A stretch of 64,000 nucleotides of DNA from positions 248,001 to 312,000 of the forward strand of contig OZ251530.1 in assembly GCA_965243095.1 (NCBI GenBank). The letters are read 5' to 3'. Each line of letters begins with the position of its first letter. Position 1 is the first letter of the stretch. The DNA is from VXYL01 sp965243095 (GTDB lineage: Bacteria; Pseudomonadota; Gammaproteobacteria; Pseudomonadales; Azotimanducaceae). The translations under genes and the position numbers were made by a program. The notes below the pieces were generated by a model that searched no databases, was not told the DNA's origin, and saw only the letters and a program-made list of their open reading frames with translations. Below, one piece after another: positions 1 to 8,126 of this stretch.

Positions 1-851
1 AGGTCGGCCGCCCTCCCGTCCTTGACAGCGGCCGAATCGCGCAGGCGATACCAGTTGAAGACGAATCGCCTAACACGAGGGTCGTCGAATGGCGCGAGGT
101 AGCGCTTGCCAATGGCAGGAAGCTCTGGGTCTGGCGCCGCAAAGCCGTTCTGTCCAGCCGGCTTGGGTTTGCGTTCGTAGGGCACTTCCCCATAGCCGAC
201 GATGCGCGAGGAAAGCAGCCACAGGCAATCGGGGAAGCGCCGCATGCCGTCGAGAACAGCCGATTGGAAGTCGAGCCGCGCTTCCTTGCTGCCGAGTTCG
301 TCGATACCGTCGAGCATGAGAAACGCGCGCCCCTGCTCCAGCATACTGTGCAGATAGTCGCCCTCGCGCAACGGTTCGCCCACCGGGTGCGACAAAAACG
401 CTTCCAGCAGGCCATCGAACGTGGTGACGGCCCCTAGGGAAAGTTCCCGCAGCAACATCGGCATCGGCAGCATCCAGCCGAAACGCTTGACGAACGGGCC
501 GCTACTCGGCGCGAAGGTGAGGTCCCAGGTCAAGCGGTGGAACAACGTCGTCTTGCCCGTGCCCGGATCGCCGAGCAGCAACAGGCGGTGATGGCGTTCG
601 AGGGCATCGTAGATGCTCTCGCACTGAGGCGTCCAATCGTCGGGGTCGCTGTCCACGGAAATGGACCGCGGTGACACCAGCGGGGGGACAAACATGAGAT
701 CGATCGGGTGTTCTGGGCGGTCTTTGCGACTGGGCAAGCCCAGCAGACGAACATACTCGTGCCGCCTGTGGACGTTGGTGAGATAGGCGCGAAGCGGCGG
801 GTTGGAGTAAAGCTGCTTCTCAGGCAGGTTGTCGAAGCGCGGCGCCATCAT
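1..851 (-). CDS. NACHT-domain P-loop NTPase, N-terminal part (runs off the left edge)
   Basis: No stop is met before the window edge, so only the first 283 codons are visible. After a roughly 90-residue N-terminal region comes a NACHT-type STAND NTPase core: Walker A GDPGTGKTT at residues 94-102, Walker B AFLMLDGIDEL at 176-186 with the DxxDE pattern typical of NACHT, and the sensor-like strand WLLSSRIVGY at 211-220. The sensor or effector part expected at the C-terminus lies outside the window. The start is ATG at 851, and its ATGA overlaps the stop of the upstream KAP NTPase gene by 4 nt, so the two should be translated together. NACHT NTPases act as ATP-driven switches in bacterial immunity (Avs, bNACHT) and in some regulators. 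The KAP partner favours a defence role, which is inference. Confidence 0.85.
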   Translation of the reverse strand, partial: MMAPRFDNLPEKQLYSNPPLRAYLTNVHRRHEYVRLLGLPSRKDRPEHPIDLMFVPPLVSPRSISVDSDPDDWTPQCESIYDALERHHRLLLLGDPGTGKTTLFHRLTWDLTFAPSSGPFVKRFGWMLPMPMLLRELSLGAVTTFDGLLEAFLSHPVGEPLREGDYLHSMLEQGRAFLMLDGIDELGSKEARLDFQSAVLDGMRRFPDCLWLLSSRIVGYGEVPYERKPKPAGQNGFAAPDPELPAIGKRYLAPFDDPRVRRFVFNWYRLRDSAAVKDGRAAD

Positions 852-2218
852 GGCGCTCTCGTCTCAAGGTAGCGTGCGAACCTATCCGGCGGAGTCTGTT
901 CGGGCAAGTCGCGCACGACGCTGGCGACCCAGAAGACGTTTGCAGCCGTTGGATCGGGGAAGGTGCTGAGGCCTAGTTCCACCGGTTCGCCAGCTACGAC
1001 CGACTCTTCCCCTGGTTCCGCTGGCAACACCAGTACCTTGAGCACATCCTCCCACGCTTGGTGGCGACACCATTTTTCGATGGCATGGAAGATGCTTGGG
1101 CTGGCCTGCCAGCGCACATAGAGGTGGTGATGGAACTGGTGGACATATGCGACCAAGAGCAGTCTGCGCATCTCGATTCGGCCCTCCCCTTTGCCATTGT
1201 CAAGATCGCCGGGCAGTCGCGAGCAAAGGCGAGCCACCAGATTGGCAAGCCCCTTGAGCTTGCGCGGATTCGGCGGCAAACACTGCCGCTTCTCCACGAC
1301 CTGCCGCAGCCAGCTCACATGGTGTGGCGCGACGCCGCCTTCCGCGAGGAAGTCGCACAGCACCTGCCCGGGCGCTTGGACGATGGGCAGATGCCAGACG
1401 TTCTGGCAGATCTTCTCCAAATACGATGCCGCACGCACTTGGGCGTCCTGCTTTGCGTCCTCGTCGGTCTGGCCGGCGGCCAAGCGGCTGGCGATGGCGC
1501 CTTCCACCGCCCTCTGGTTCAGCCCCAGCACGAAGACGCAGTTGTTCAGTGTGAGATAGACCTTCAGCCCTTCCAGCAGGCGGTAGGCGGCTTCCGGCTC
1601 GCAACGGTCCAAGTCGTCCACGAAGACGACCAGCCGGGAAGGGTTGCCCGGGTCGTCCGCCGACGCATCGACCTCCCCATTCGGCAAAAGCAGCCGAATC
1701 GTCTCCTGCAGGTTCCGCCGCAGCACTTCCGATGGCAGCGTGGCGGCCAGGTTCTCCGCGTCCCATTCGCGGCTTGCGCGTTGGAACTTCGCGTATTGGA
1801 AGCCGATCTTCTTGGTGACTTCATCGAGCCCCAGCAAGACGCCTTTCACGGCGACTTCGCCGAGGCGCTTGGCCGCGGACGCCCGCAACGCCGCGGCCGA
1901 CATCTGCGCCCGCATCTCTTGCAGCAACGCCACCACGGGCACGGCCTCGGCGTGGTAGCGCCAGGCATCGAACCAGACGGTCTGGATGCGGCCACCGGAC
2001 TTCGACCGGCTTGGCGCGTTGATCGTGTCGAACGCCTGCGGATTGTCGCCCGTCAGGTGGTAGCGCACCTGGTGCAGGAAGCTGGTCTTGCCCAAGCCCC
2101 AGTCGCCATGTATGCCGAACACCTGCGGCGGCTTGCAGGTGGCGATGGCTTCGCCCACCTCTTTGATGAGGGCGTCGCGGCGGAGCCTATCCCGCAGCGT
2201 TGGCTCGTCGTTGTGCAA
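848..2218 (-). CDS. KAP family P-loop NTPase
   Basis: The 456-residue protein begins directly with a P-loop domain. Walker A GDWGLGKTSF sits at about residues 39-48, the KAP hallmark WFDAWRY at 82-88, and Walker B VVFVDDLDRCEPE at 197-209, followed by a strand with NCVFVLGLN. This order defines the KAP family, whose members include the phage-exclusion protein PifA of plasmid F. I see no convincing transmembrane insert between Walker A and B, so a soluble form is likely. The gene is upstream of, and overlaps by 4 nt, the NACHT NTPase gene, which implies co-expression in fixed ratio. It has no recognisable effector domain; the C-terminal 150 residues are helical and unassigned. A long open frame on the opposite strand is a composition artefact. 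Confidence 0.88.
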   Translation of the reverse strand: MHNDEPTLRDRLRRDALIKEVGEAIATCKPPQVFGIHGDWGLGKTSFLHQVRYHLTGDNPQAFDTINAPSRSKSGGRIQTVWFDAWRYHAEAVPVVALLQEMRAQMSAAALRASAAKRLGEVAVKGVLLGLDEVTKKIGFQYAKFQRASREWDAENLAATLPSEVLRRNLQETIRLLLPNGEVDASADDPGNPSRLVVFVDDLDRCEPEAAYRLLEGLKVYLTLNNCVFVLGLNQRAVEGAIASRLAAGQTDEDAKQDAQVRAASYLEKICQNVWHLPIVQAPGQVLCDFLAEGGVAPHHVSWLRQVVEKRQCLPPNPRKLKGLANLVARLCSRLPGDLDNGKGEGRIEMRRLLLVAYVHQFHHHLYVRWQASPSIFHAIEKWCRHQAWEDVLKVLVLPAEPGEESVVAGEPVELGLSTFPDPTAANVFWVASVVRDLPEQTPPDRFARYLETRAP

Positions 2219-2356
2219 GCGTGTGTTCCCGTGCAGTGCGGAGCGAGTGTGGGTTGATCATACCCCTGCTTCGGGGTCGTGCGCCCACCATGCGCCCGCG
2301 GCGGTTTCTGCTAGTATCCGGCGCATCGGTTGGTTCTTGAGAAGGGGAGAATCGAG

Positions 2357-3019
2357 ATGGAAGCGCTTGCGGACTTGCTGCCGTTCTGGTTCCGGTGGGG
2401 CCACGTCGTGTTCGGCGTGGCGTGGATCGGGCTGCTTTACTACTTCAACTTCGTGCAGGGCGGCTACATGGCGGCGGCCTCCAACGAGGCCAAGGTGGAC
2501 GCCTTCACCAAGCTGGTGCCCAGCGCCCTGTGGTGGTTCCGCTGGGCGGCGATGATGACGTTCCTCACCGGGCTGGTGCTGCTGATGTACATCATGGCCG
2601 GGCTCACCGTCGGCATCTTGGTGGGCGGCTTGATGGGCACGCTGATGTTCCTCAACGTGTGGACGATCATCTGGCCGAATCAGCGCATCGTCATCGCCTC
2701 CAACGAGGCCGTGCGCGACGGGGGCGATGCGGATCCCGGGCAGGCGGACGCGGCCGCCAAGGCGCTGTTGGCGTCGCGCACCAACACCCTGTTGTCGCTG
2801 CCGATGTTGTACTTCATGGTGGCGCACATGCACGGTGCGGGTTCCGCCGGCTTGGGCCACTGGAACGGGTGGAGCCTGTGGGTGGCCGTTGTGGTCGTGC
2901 TCGGTTTGGAGGCCAACGCCATCTTCGGCAAGTTGGGGCCCATCACCACGGTGAAGGGGGTCATCGGGAGCAGCGTGGCGCTAACGGTGGTGCTCGGTCT
3001 GATCGTGGGCATGGGCTAG
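2357..3019 (+). CDS. PuuD/urate-oxidase-N-like integral membrane protein
   Basis: The 220-residue hydrophobic protein has about six membrane segments and the family signatures WGHVVFGVAWIGLLYYFNF near the N-terminus and NVWTIIWPNQR in the middle. These mark the membrane domain of PuuD urate oxidases (Urate_ox_N, formerly DUF989). Canonical PuuD has a C-terminal cytochrome c domain with CXXCH; this protein ends after the last membrane helix and has no such motif. It is therefore either a membrane subunit working with a separate cytochrome or a family member with another role. An in-frame TTG lies at 2330, but ATG 2357 has the better ribosome site (GGGGAG upstream) and matches family starts. 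The next gene begins 19 nt downstream. Confidence 0.8.
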   Translation: MEALADLLPFWFRWGHVVFGVAWIGLLYYFNFVQGGYMAAASNEAKVDAFTKLVPSALWWFRWAAMMTFLTGLVLLMYIMAGLTVGILVGGLMGTLMFLNVWTIIWPNQRIVIASNEAVRDGGDADPGQADAAAKALLASRTNTLLSLPMLYFMVAHMHGAGSAGLGHWNGWSLWVAVVVVLGLEANAIFGKLGPITTVKGVIGSSVALTVVLGLIVGMG

Positions 3020-3037
3020 CGCGCCGAGGAAGCCGCC

Positions 3038-3784
3038 GTGGCCGAGCACATTCCGCCCGTCGCGCCCGGCACCATCGCCGCCCCGGCGCGGGAGAGCCGC
3101 GCCGCCTCCCGTTCGCGGGGGCGTGGGGGGCGCTCCGGCGGCGCCAACGTCGCGGTTTCCACCACGTTGGCGATGGTGTGCGTGGCGTTGGCGGCGGCCG
3201 GCTGGTTCATCTTCAACCAGCAGCGGGAGCTGCGCGAGAGCAACCGGCAATTGGCGGACGCCATCACGCGCATCGTCGCGCTGGAGGACCGGCTGCGCAT
3301 GACGGACGAAACGCTCTCCGAATCCGACGCGGCCACGGACGACAAGCTGTCGTTCTGGGAAACGGAGATCCGCAAGGTGTGGGATCTGGCCAACAAGCGG
3401 AATCGGCGCTGGATCGAGGAGAACCGCGCCAACATCCAAAAGGCCAACAAGGCGATGGCGGATGCGGCCTCCGGCATCGCCACGCTCAGGAACACGGTTG
3501 CGCGGCTGGATTCCTCCGCCAAGCGGCATCAGGAAGTGGCGGATTTGGTCACCGCCTTGGACATGCGCCTGCAGCGCGTGCAACAGGCGCAGCGGGATTT
3601 GGTGGACAAGGTGAACGTGGCCGCGCAGACGGCTTCGCAAGTGCTGACGAATGAAGAGGACATCGCCGCCATCAACGCCAGCCGCACCACGGTGAGCCGG
3701 CGCTTGACGGAGTTGAAGAACGCCATCGCCGCGCTGGAGGGGCGCCTCAACAGCATGGCGGTGAGCGCGAGCGTTACGCCGTAG
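3038..3784 (+). CDS. Single-pass membrane protein with coiled-coil periplasmic domain
   Basis: This 248-residue protein starts at GTG 3038, with GAGGA just upstream, 19 nt after the PuuD-like gene, so it is probably in the same transcript. Residues 1-40 are basic and low-complexity (GRGGRSGG), 41-60 form one transmembrane segment, and the rest is alpha-helical with coiled-coil heptads, a pattern known in envelope proteins of unknown function. No enzymatic motif is visible. Family assignment is not possible by eye. The domain is predicted to be periplasmic from the basic N-terminal stretch before the helix. Confidence 0.75.
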   Translation: MAEHIPPVAPGTIAAPARESRAASRSRGRGGRSGGANVAVSTTLAMVCVALAAAGWFIFNQQRELRESNRQLADAITRIVALEDRLRMTDETLSESDAATDDKLSFWETEIRKVWDLANKRNRRWIEENRANIQKANKAMADAASGIATLRNTVARLDSSAKRHQEVADLVTALDMRLQRVQQAQRDLVDKVNVAAQTASQVLTNEEDIAAINASRTTVSRRLTELKNAIAALEGRLNSMAVSASVTP

Positions 3785-3805
3785 CGACGGCGCTGGCGGT
3801 TGCCC

Positions 3806-3856
3806 GGGAGGGCAGGCGTTCCGCCTGCTATGCGGGCGAGACGCCCGCGCTCCCAG
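3806..3856. repeat. Dispersed palindromic repeat, two-hairpin copy (R1)
   Basis: Between convergent genes lies GGGAG, then hairpin GCAGGCG-TTC-CGCCTGC, then hairpin GCGGGCG-AGA-CGCCCGC, then CTCCC. The outer GGGAG/CTCCC can also pair, so the whole unit can fold as a two-armed structure. The second hairpin recurs at 13018, 17224, 27062, 27106, 38445, 38487 and 46821. It may act as a bidirectional terminator or REP-like element. Confidence 0.8.
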
Positions 3857-3860
3857 TGGG

Positions 3861-5255
3861 CTACGGGGCTTTGGCCGGGTAATCCGCGCCGGTCATGCTG
3901 CGATCCACGGAGGCGTTCCAAGCGGCCAACTCGGCGGCCATGCGCGCCGCGATTTCCGGGCGCTTGGCGGCCAGATCGCGCTGCTCCGAAGGGTCTTCGG
4001 CCAGGTTGAAGAGCTCGAACGGCGAATCTTCCTCGACGTTGTAGTTGCGCACCAGCTTGTAGTCGTTGTCCAGCCAGGCCAGCCCGCCGGCGCGAAAGCC
4101 GATGGGCTGCTCGCGGCGTTCCGGCTCGGCGCGGAACACCGACGCGAGGGAGATGCCGTCGTGAACCGGGTTGATGGAGTTCGCATCCAAGCCCGCCACT
4201 TCGATCAATGTGGGGAAGATGTCCATGGTGGCGGCCGGGAAGTTGCTGATGCGCGGCTCGATGCCGGCCGGCCACTCGACGATGCCCGGCACGCGCAGAC
4301 CGCCTTCGTAGAAATCCTTCTTGAAGCCGCGCAGGGCGCCGGTGGTGTCCGGCTTCACTGGCGGATTTTCGGGGCCGTAGCCGATGTCCGGCAGGCCGCC
4401 GTTGTCGCTGTTGAACCAGATCAGCGTGTTGTCCGCGATTTCCCGTTCCCGCAATTCTTGCCGCAAGGTGCCGATGGCGCGGTCCATGGCCACCACTTCG
4501 GCGTGGTGATCGCGGGACGGGCCATCCAGCTTGGCGAACGGCTCGGCGTCCTTCTTCAAGGCGGCGAACGGGCGATGCGGCGACGAAAACCAGATCACCA
4601 CGAACGCCCGCTTCTCGCGCGCCGTCTCGCGGTCGATGAAGCGCAGGGCCTCGCGCACCAGCAGATCGGAGGATTCGCCTTTCAGCTTCTCCGGCTTGCC
4701 GAGGCGGCCCAGCGTTGGGTCGAGGTCGAAGACGTTGACGGCGCTCAGCCAATAGTCGAATCCCAACGCGCCGGGGCCAACGGGATCGTCCTTGGGCACC
4801 GGCCGATCCACCCCCGACGGGCCGCCGTTCAGATGCCACTTGCCGAAGTGGGCGGTGGCGTAGCCGGCCTGTTGGAACGCCGTGGAGAGCATCTGTTCGC
4901 GCGGATCGATGGCCACCCCCACGCGCACGGCGCCGGTGCGGTCGTTGGTGCGCCCGGTCATCACGGTGGCGCGCGTCGGCGTGCAACTCGGCGCCCCGGC
5001 ATAGAACCGATCCATGCGCAGCCCAGCCGCCGCCATGGCGTCCAAGTTTGGCGTTTTCAACAGCGGATGCCCGTTGTAGCTGGTCTGCCACCAGCCCATG
5101 TCGTCCGCCATCAACAAGATGACGTGCGGCGGCTCGTTCGCGGGCGACGTTTCGCCCTCCGCGCCCGCGACGCCAAATGCGAACACCGCCGCAAGCGCCG
5201 CGATAAGCGAAAGCGGCAACCGCCGCCACGCCGGGGCCAAAATGGTGGCAAACAT
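3861..5255 (-). CDS. Secreted arylsulfatase-family (type I) sulfatase
   Basis: The 464-residue enzyme hydrolyses sulfate esters after conversion of its active-site Cys to formylglycine. A signal peptide covers residues 1 to about 32. Metal-binding acidic residues are in LLMADDMG (D51, D52), and the sulfatase signature CTPTRATVMTG starts at the catalytic Cys91 (CxPxR form, modified by the aerobic FGE). HRPFAALKK and the WFNSDNGG metal-site region follow, so the catalytic set looks complete. The start is ATG 5255 with GGGGAGGA upstream; the frame stays open further upstream but covers the toxin gene there. Substrate cannot be deduced; sulfated polysaccharides are common targets in marine bacteria. 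Confidence 0.92.
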   Translation of the reverse strand: MFATILAPAWRRLPLSLIAALAAVFAFGVAGAEGETSPANEPPHVILLMADDMGWWQTSYNGHPLLKTPNLDAMAAAGLRMDRFYAGAPSCTPTRATVMTGRTNDRTGAVRVGVAIDPREQMLSTAFQQAGYATAHFGKWHLNGGPSGVDRPVPKDDPVGPGALGFDYWLSAVNVFDLDPTLGRLGKPEKLKGESSDLLVREALRFIDRETAREKRAFVVIWFSSPHRPFAALKKDAEPFAKLDGPSRDHHAEVVAMDRAIGTLRQELREREIADNTLIWFNSDNGGLPDIGYGPENPPVKPDTTGALRGFKKDFYEGGLRVPGIVEWPAGIEPRISNFPAATMDIFPTLIEVAGLDANSINPVHDGISLASVFRAEPERREQPIGFRAGGLAWLDNDYKLVRNYNVEEDSPFELFNLAEDPSEQRDLAAKRPEIAARMAAELAAWNASVDRSMTGADYPAKAP

Positions 5256-5389
5256 GGTTCCTCCCCGCCGCAAAGGCGTTCTCCCAAGTGGTGCCGGCAT
5301 CATAGCCGATTCGCCCGCGGCGCTCGCCACTTCCATCGCACGGATATGCATACCGCGGTTTGATCTCGCTCTACAGCGAATTGAGGTGG

Positions 5390-5809
5390 TCAGGGGCTGG
5401 CCAGAACCTCCAAGCCTTCGGCCCTTCCGGCGTCCGCGAGATCCCCATCCAGCGTGGCCAAGGGTAGCCCCGTCCTCACTGCCAGTTCGAGGTACGTCGC
5501 ATCGTAGCTGGAGAGCCGGTGCTTTTGTGCGTGTTCCAGCACGGTGCTCCATGCTCGGGACGTGGAGATGGGATCGATTTCGATAGGCAAGGCGCCAAGG
5601 CTCGCGCAGATCCGAGGCAGTTCGTCCGCCGTGATTCGCCCACGGCGCGTTGCGGTGATGAGCGCGTTGCCCACTTCGACTGGCCACAGGGCGGGCACGA
5701 ACGCACGCCCCTCGACCATCGCCTCGCGTAGCTGCTCGGTTGCCGCGGACGCTTCGTCCGGAAACACCCAAGACATGGTGACCGAGCAGTCGAGCACGAA
5801 CGTCGTCAA
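5390..5809 (-). CDS. PIN-domain (VapC-like) toxin
   Basis: The 139-residue protein has the PIN ribonuclease acidic set: D7 in LDCSV, E45 in WPVEVGNAL, D103 in SSYDATYLELA, and D121/D123 in LATLDGDL. These coordinate Mg/Mn for RNA cleavage in VapC toxins. Its ATG overlaps the stop of the preceding antitoxin gene (ATGA), the classic type II toxin-antitoxin order with antitoxin first. Length and motifs are intact, so it appears functional. Confidence 0.9.
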   Translation of the reverse strand: MTTFVLDCSVTMSWVFPDEASAATEQLREAMVEGRAFVPALWPVEVGNALITATRRGRITADELPRICASLGALPIEIDPISTSRAWSTVLEHAQKHRLSSYDATYLELAVRTGLPLATLDGDLADAGRAEGLEVLASP

Positions 5810-6048
5810 AACCGACGCCCCTCTTCGATCAGCTGCCGCACCGAGAGACCTTCCAAGCGGTGCGTTTTCTGAAACGCCTTCAAGTCGTCGATCGCGGCCC
5901 GGATCCTGCCGTTGTCACGCGCCCGGAACGGAATCAACTCGGCCACGGGCCGGTTGTGCCTGGTGATGAGGAAGCGCTCCCCTGCCTCCACGCGCTTCAG
6001 AAGCCGCGGCAGGTTCGTCTTTGCTTCGAATGCGCCGATTTCGGACAT
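5806..6048 (-). CDS. Phd/YefM-family antitoxin, partner of the PIN toxin
   Basis: The 80-residue protein has the Phd/YefM N-terminal DNA-binding fold (EIGAFEAKTNLPRLLKRVEA, then GERFLITRHNRPVAELIP). The C-terminal tail, residues 50-80, would wrap the toxin. It lies upstream of, and overlaps by 4 nt, the PIN toxin. By analogy the complex would repress its own promoter in the 160-bp region upstream (6049-6209), which separates it from divergent nadE; no operator was pinpointed. Confidence 0.88.
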   Translation of the reverse strand: MSEIGAFEAKTNLPRLLKRVEAGERFLITRHNRPVAELIPFRARDNGRIRAAIDDLKAFQKTHRLEGLSVRQLIEEGRRF

Positions 6049-6209
6049 GCAGCGGCCTCCCTAGTTGACGACGACCAATTTAGACCAGACGGAGACTAGC
6101 CTGTTTGCGCTTGTGCGGTCAATAGCCCGGGACGCAACCCCGCCACAGCGAAGTAACGGGCTGTCCGCGGTGGGACGGTTCCTGATCGCCAAGCAGGTAC
6201 ACTGCCCCG

Positions 6210-8126
6210 ATGCAGACGGACTTCACCCACTTTGGCTTCGTCAAGATTGCTGTTGCCGCGCCGCCGGTGGCCATTGCGGACCCCATCGCCAACGCGGACG
6301 CCATCCTCAGCGCCTACTACGAGGCGCCCGAGGACGCGGCGCTGGTGTTGCTGCCGGAACTGTGCGTCACCGGCTACACCTGCGAGGACCTGTTCTTCTC
6401 CGACGACTTGCGGCGCTTCGCCCATGCGGCCTTGTCCACCATCGCCGAGGCCACGGATGGGCGCACGCTGGTCGTCGGGGCACCGTGGTGGTTGGTGGAC
6501 GGGCGGATTCTCAATTGCGCCTTCGTGTGCGTGGAAGGCAAGGTGGTGGGGGCTGTGCCGAAGGTGGCGCAGCCGAACCACGACGAGTTCTACGAGAAGC
6601 GCTGGTTCGCGTCCGGGCGGGATTGCGCGTTCAACATCAACGATTCGCTGGGCGATTTTCCGCTTGGGCCGGACATCGTGTTTCGCTTGGGCGACACCTC
6701 CTTCGGCATCGAGTTGTGCGAGGACCTGTGGGCGCCCCAGCCGCCTAGCGCCGCGCTTGCCCTTGGCGGCGCGGAAATCCTGCTCAATCTATCGGCCAGC
6801 ACGGAGCTGGTGGGCAAGGCGGATTACCGGCGCGATCTGGTGCGGATGCAGAGCGCCCGCACCATTTCCGCCTATGTTTACGCTGGCGCCGGGCCCACCG
6901 AATCCACCAAGGATGTGGTCTTCGGCGGGCATCTGCTGGCGGCGGAGAACGGGCAGCTGTTGGGGGAATCCAAACGCTTCGCCCTCGGCGGCACCAGCCT
7001 GTGCGTGGAAGTGGATTGCGGCCGGTTGCGTCACGACCGGGTGCGCAACAACACGTTCGCTCGCAGCGCCCGGCCGCCGCCGGCGTTCGTGGATGCGGGT
7101 GTGCCGCCGGCGCTGGGGCGCCTCGAACGCGCTTTTCCGAAACACCCGTTCGTGCCCGACGACGAGGACGAACTGGCCGCCCGCGCCAGCGAGATTCTCG
7201 CCATCCAAGCCACCGGGCTTGCCCGGCGCATGGCGGCGGCGAGGGCGGAACGCTTGGTGGTCGGCGTCTCCGGCGGGCTGGATTCCACCCTCGCCTATCT
7301 GGTGTGCCTCGATGCCCTGGGCTTGCTGGAGCTGCCTTCGTCGGCGTTGTGCGCGTTGACGATGCCCGGACCGGGCACCACTTCCCGCACTATCGAATCG
7401 GTGCGGCAGCTGGCCAAGGCCACCAAGGTCGAACTGGTGGAAATACCCATCCACGACGCGGTGCAGCAACACTTGGCCGCCATCGGCCACGGCGGCGAAG
7501 CGGACATCACCTTCGAGAACGCGCAGGCGCGGGAGCGCACGCAATTGCTGTTCGACACCGCCAACCAAGTGGGTGGCATTGTGGTCGGCACCGGCGATCT
7601 TTCCGAACTGGCGCTCGGCTGGTGTACCTTCAATGGCGACCACATGGCGGGCTACAACGTCAACGTCGGCGTGCCCAAGACGCTGGTGGCCTACCTCGTG
7701 CGCTGGTACGCACGGCATCGCGCCGGCGACGCCTTGCGGCGGGTGCTTGGGCGGGTGGTGGAGACGCCGATCACGCCGGAGTTGCAGCCCTCCAACAACG
7801 GCGAGATTGGGCAGCGCACGGAGACGATCATCGGCCCGTACGAACTGCACGATTTCTTCCTGTTCCACTTCCTCCGCACCGGCGCCGGCGCGGAGAAGAT
7901 CCTCGCGCTGGCGGAGGCGACGTTCGCGGATGCCTACCCGCCGGACGTCATCAGACACTGGTTGGTGGTGTTCTTCGAGCGTTTCTTCGCCGCGCAGTTC
8001 AAGCGCACCGCGTTGCCGCCCGGGCCCAAGGTTGGCACCGTCAGCCTGTCGCCGCGGGGCGACTGGCGGATGCCGGACGAGGCGAGCGTTCAGGCCTTCT
8101 TGGCGGACATTGAGGACGGCGATTGA
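6210..8126 (+). CDS. nadE: Glutamine-dependent NAD+ synthetase
   Basis: The 638-residue two-domain enzyme makes NAD+ from deamido-NAD+, ATP and glutamine. The N-terminal nitrilase-type glutaminase has catalytic E50 (LLPELCVTGYTCEDL), K118 (GAVPKVAQPNHDEFYEKR) and C170 (GIELCEDLWAP). The C-terminal synthetase has the PP-loop VGVSGGLDSTLAYL and the downstream GTGDLSELALGW and YNVNVGVPKTL motifs. Length fits the long (bacterial/Mtb-like) form, which does not need free ammonia. The start ATG 6210 gives the expected N-terminus. The next gene overlaps its stop, so the two are likely cotranscribed. Confidence 0.97.
   Translation: MQTDFTHFGFVKIAVAAPPVAIADPIANADAILSAYYEAPEDAALVLLPELCVTGYTCEDLFFSDDLRRFAHAALSTIAEATDGRTLVVGAPWWLVDGRILNCAFVCVEGKVVGAVPKVAQPNHDEFYEKRWFASGRDCAFNINDSLGDFPLGPDIVFRLGDTSFGIELCEDLWAPQPPSAALALGGAEILLNLSASTELVGKADYRRDLVRMQSARTISAYVYAGAGPTESTKDVVFGGHLLAAENGQLLGESKRFALGGTSLCVEVDCGRLRHDRVRNNTFARSARPPPAFVDAGVPPALGRLERAFPKHPFVPDDEDELAARASEILAIQATGLARRMAAARAERLVVGVSGGLDSTLAYLVCLDALGLLELPSSALCALTMPGPGTTSRTIESVRQLAKATKVELVEIPIHDAVQQHLAAIGHGGEADITFENAQARERTQLLFDTANQVGGIVVGTGDLSELALGWCTFNGDHMAGYNVNVGVPKTLVAYLVRWYARHRAGDALRRVLGRVVETPITPELQPSNNGEIGQRTETIIGPYELHDFFLFHFLRTGAGAEKILALAEATFADAYPPDVIRHWLVVFFERFFAAQFKRTALPPGPKVGTVSLSPRGDWRMPDEASVQAFLADIEDGD

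Noticed and set aside
1058..2257. Long plus-strand open frame opposite the KAP gene
   Set aside because: No motifs, and the KAP reading has all family signatures; high GC keeps antisense frames open.
5256..5771. N-terminal extension of the sulfatase to 636 residues
   Set aside because: It covers the PIN toxin, and ATG 5255 has signal peptide and ribosome site.
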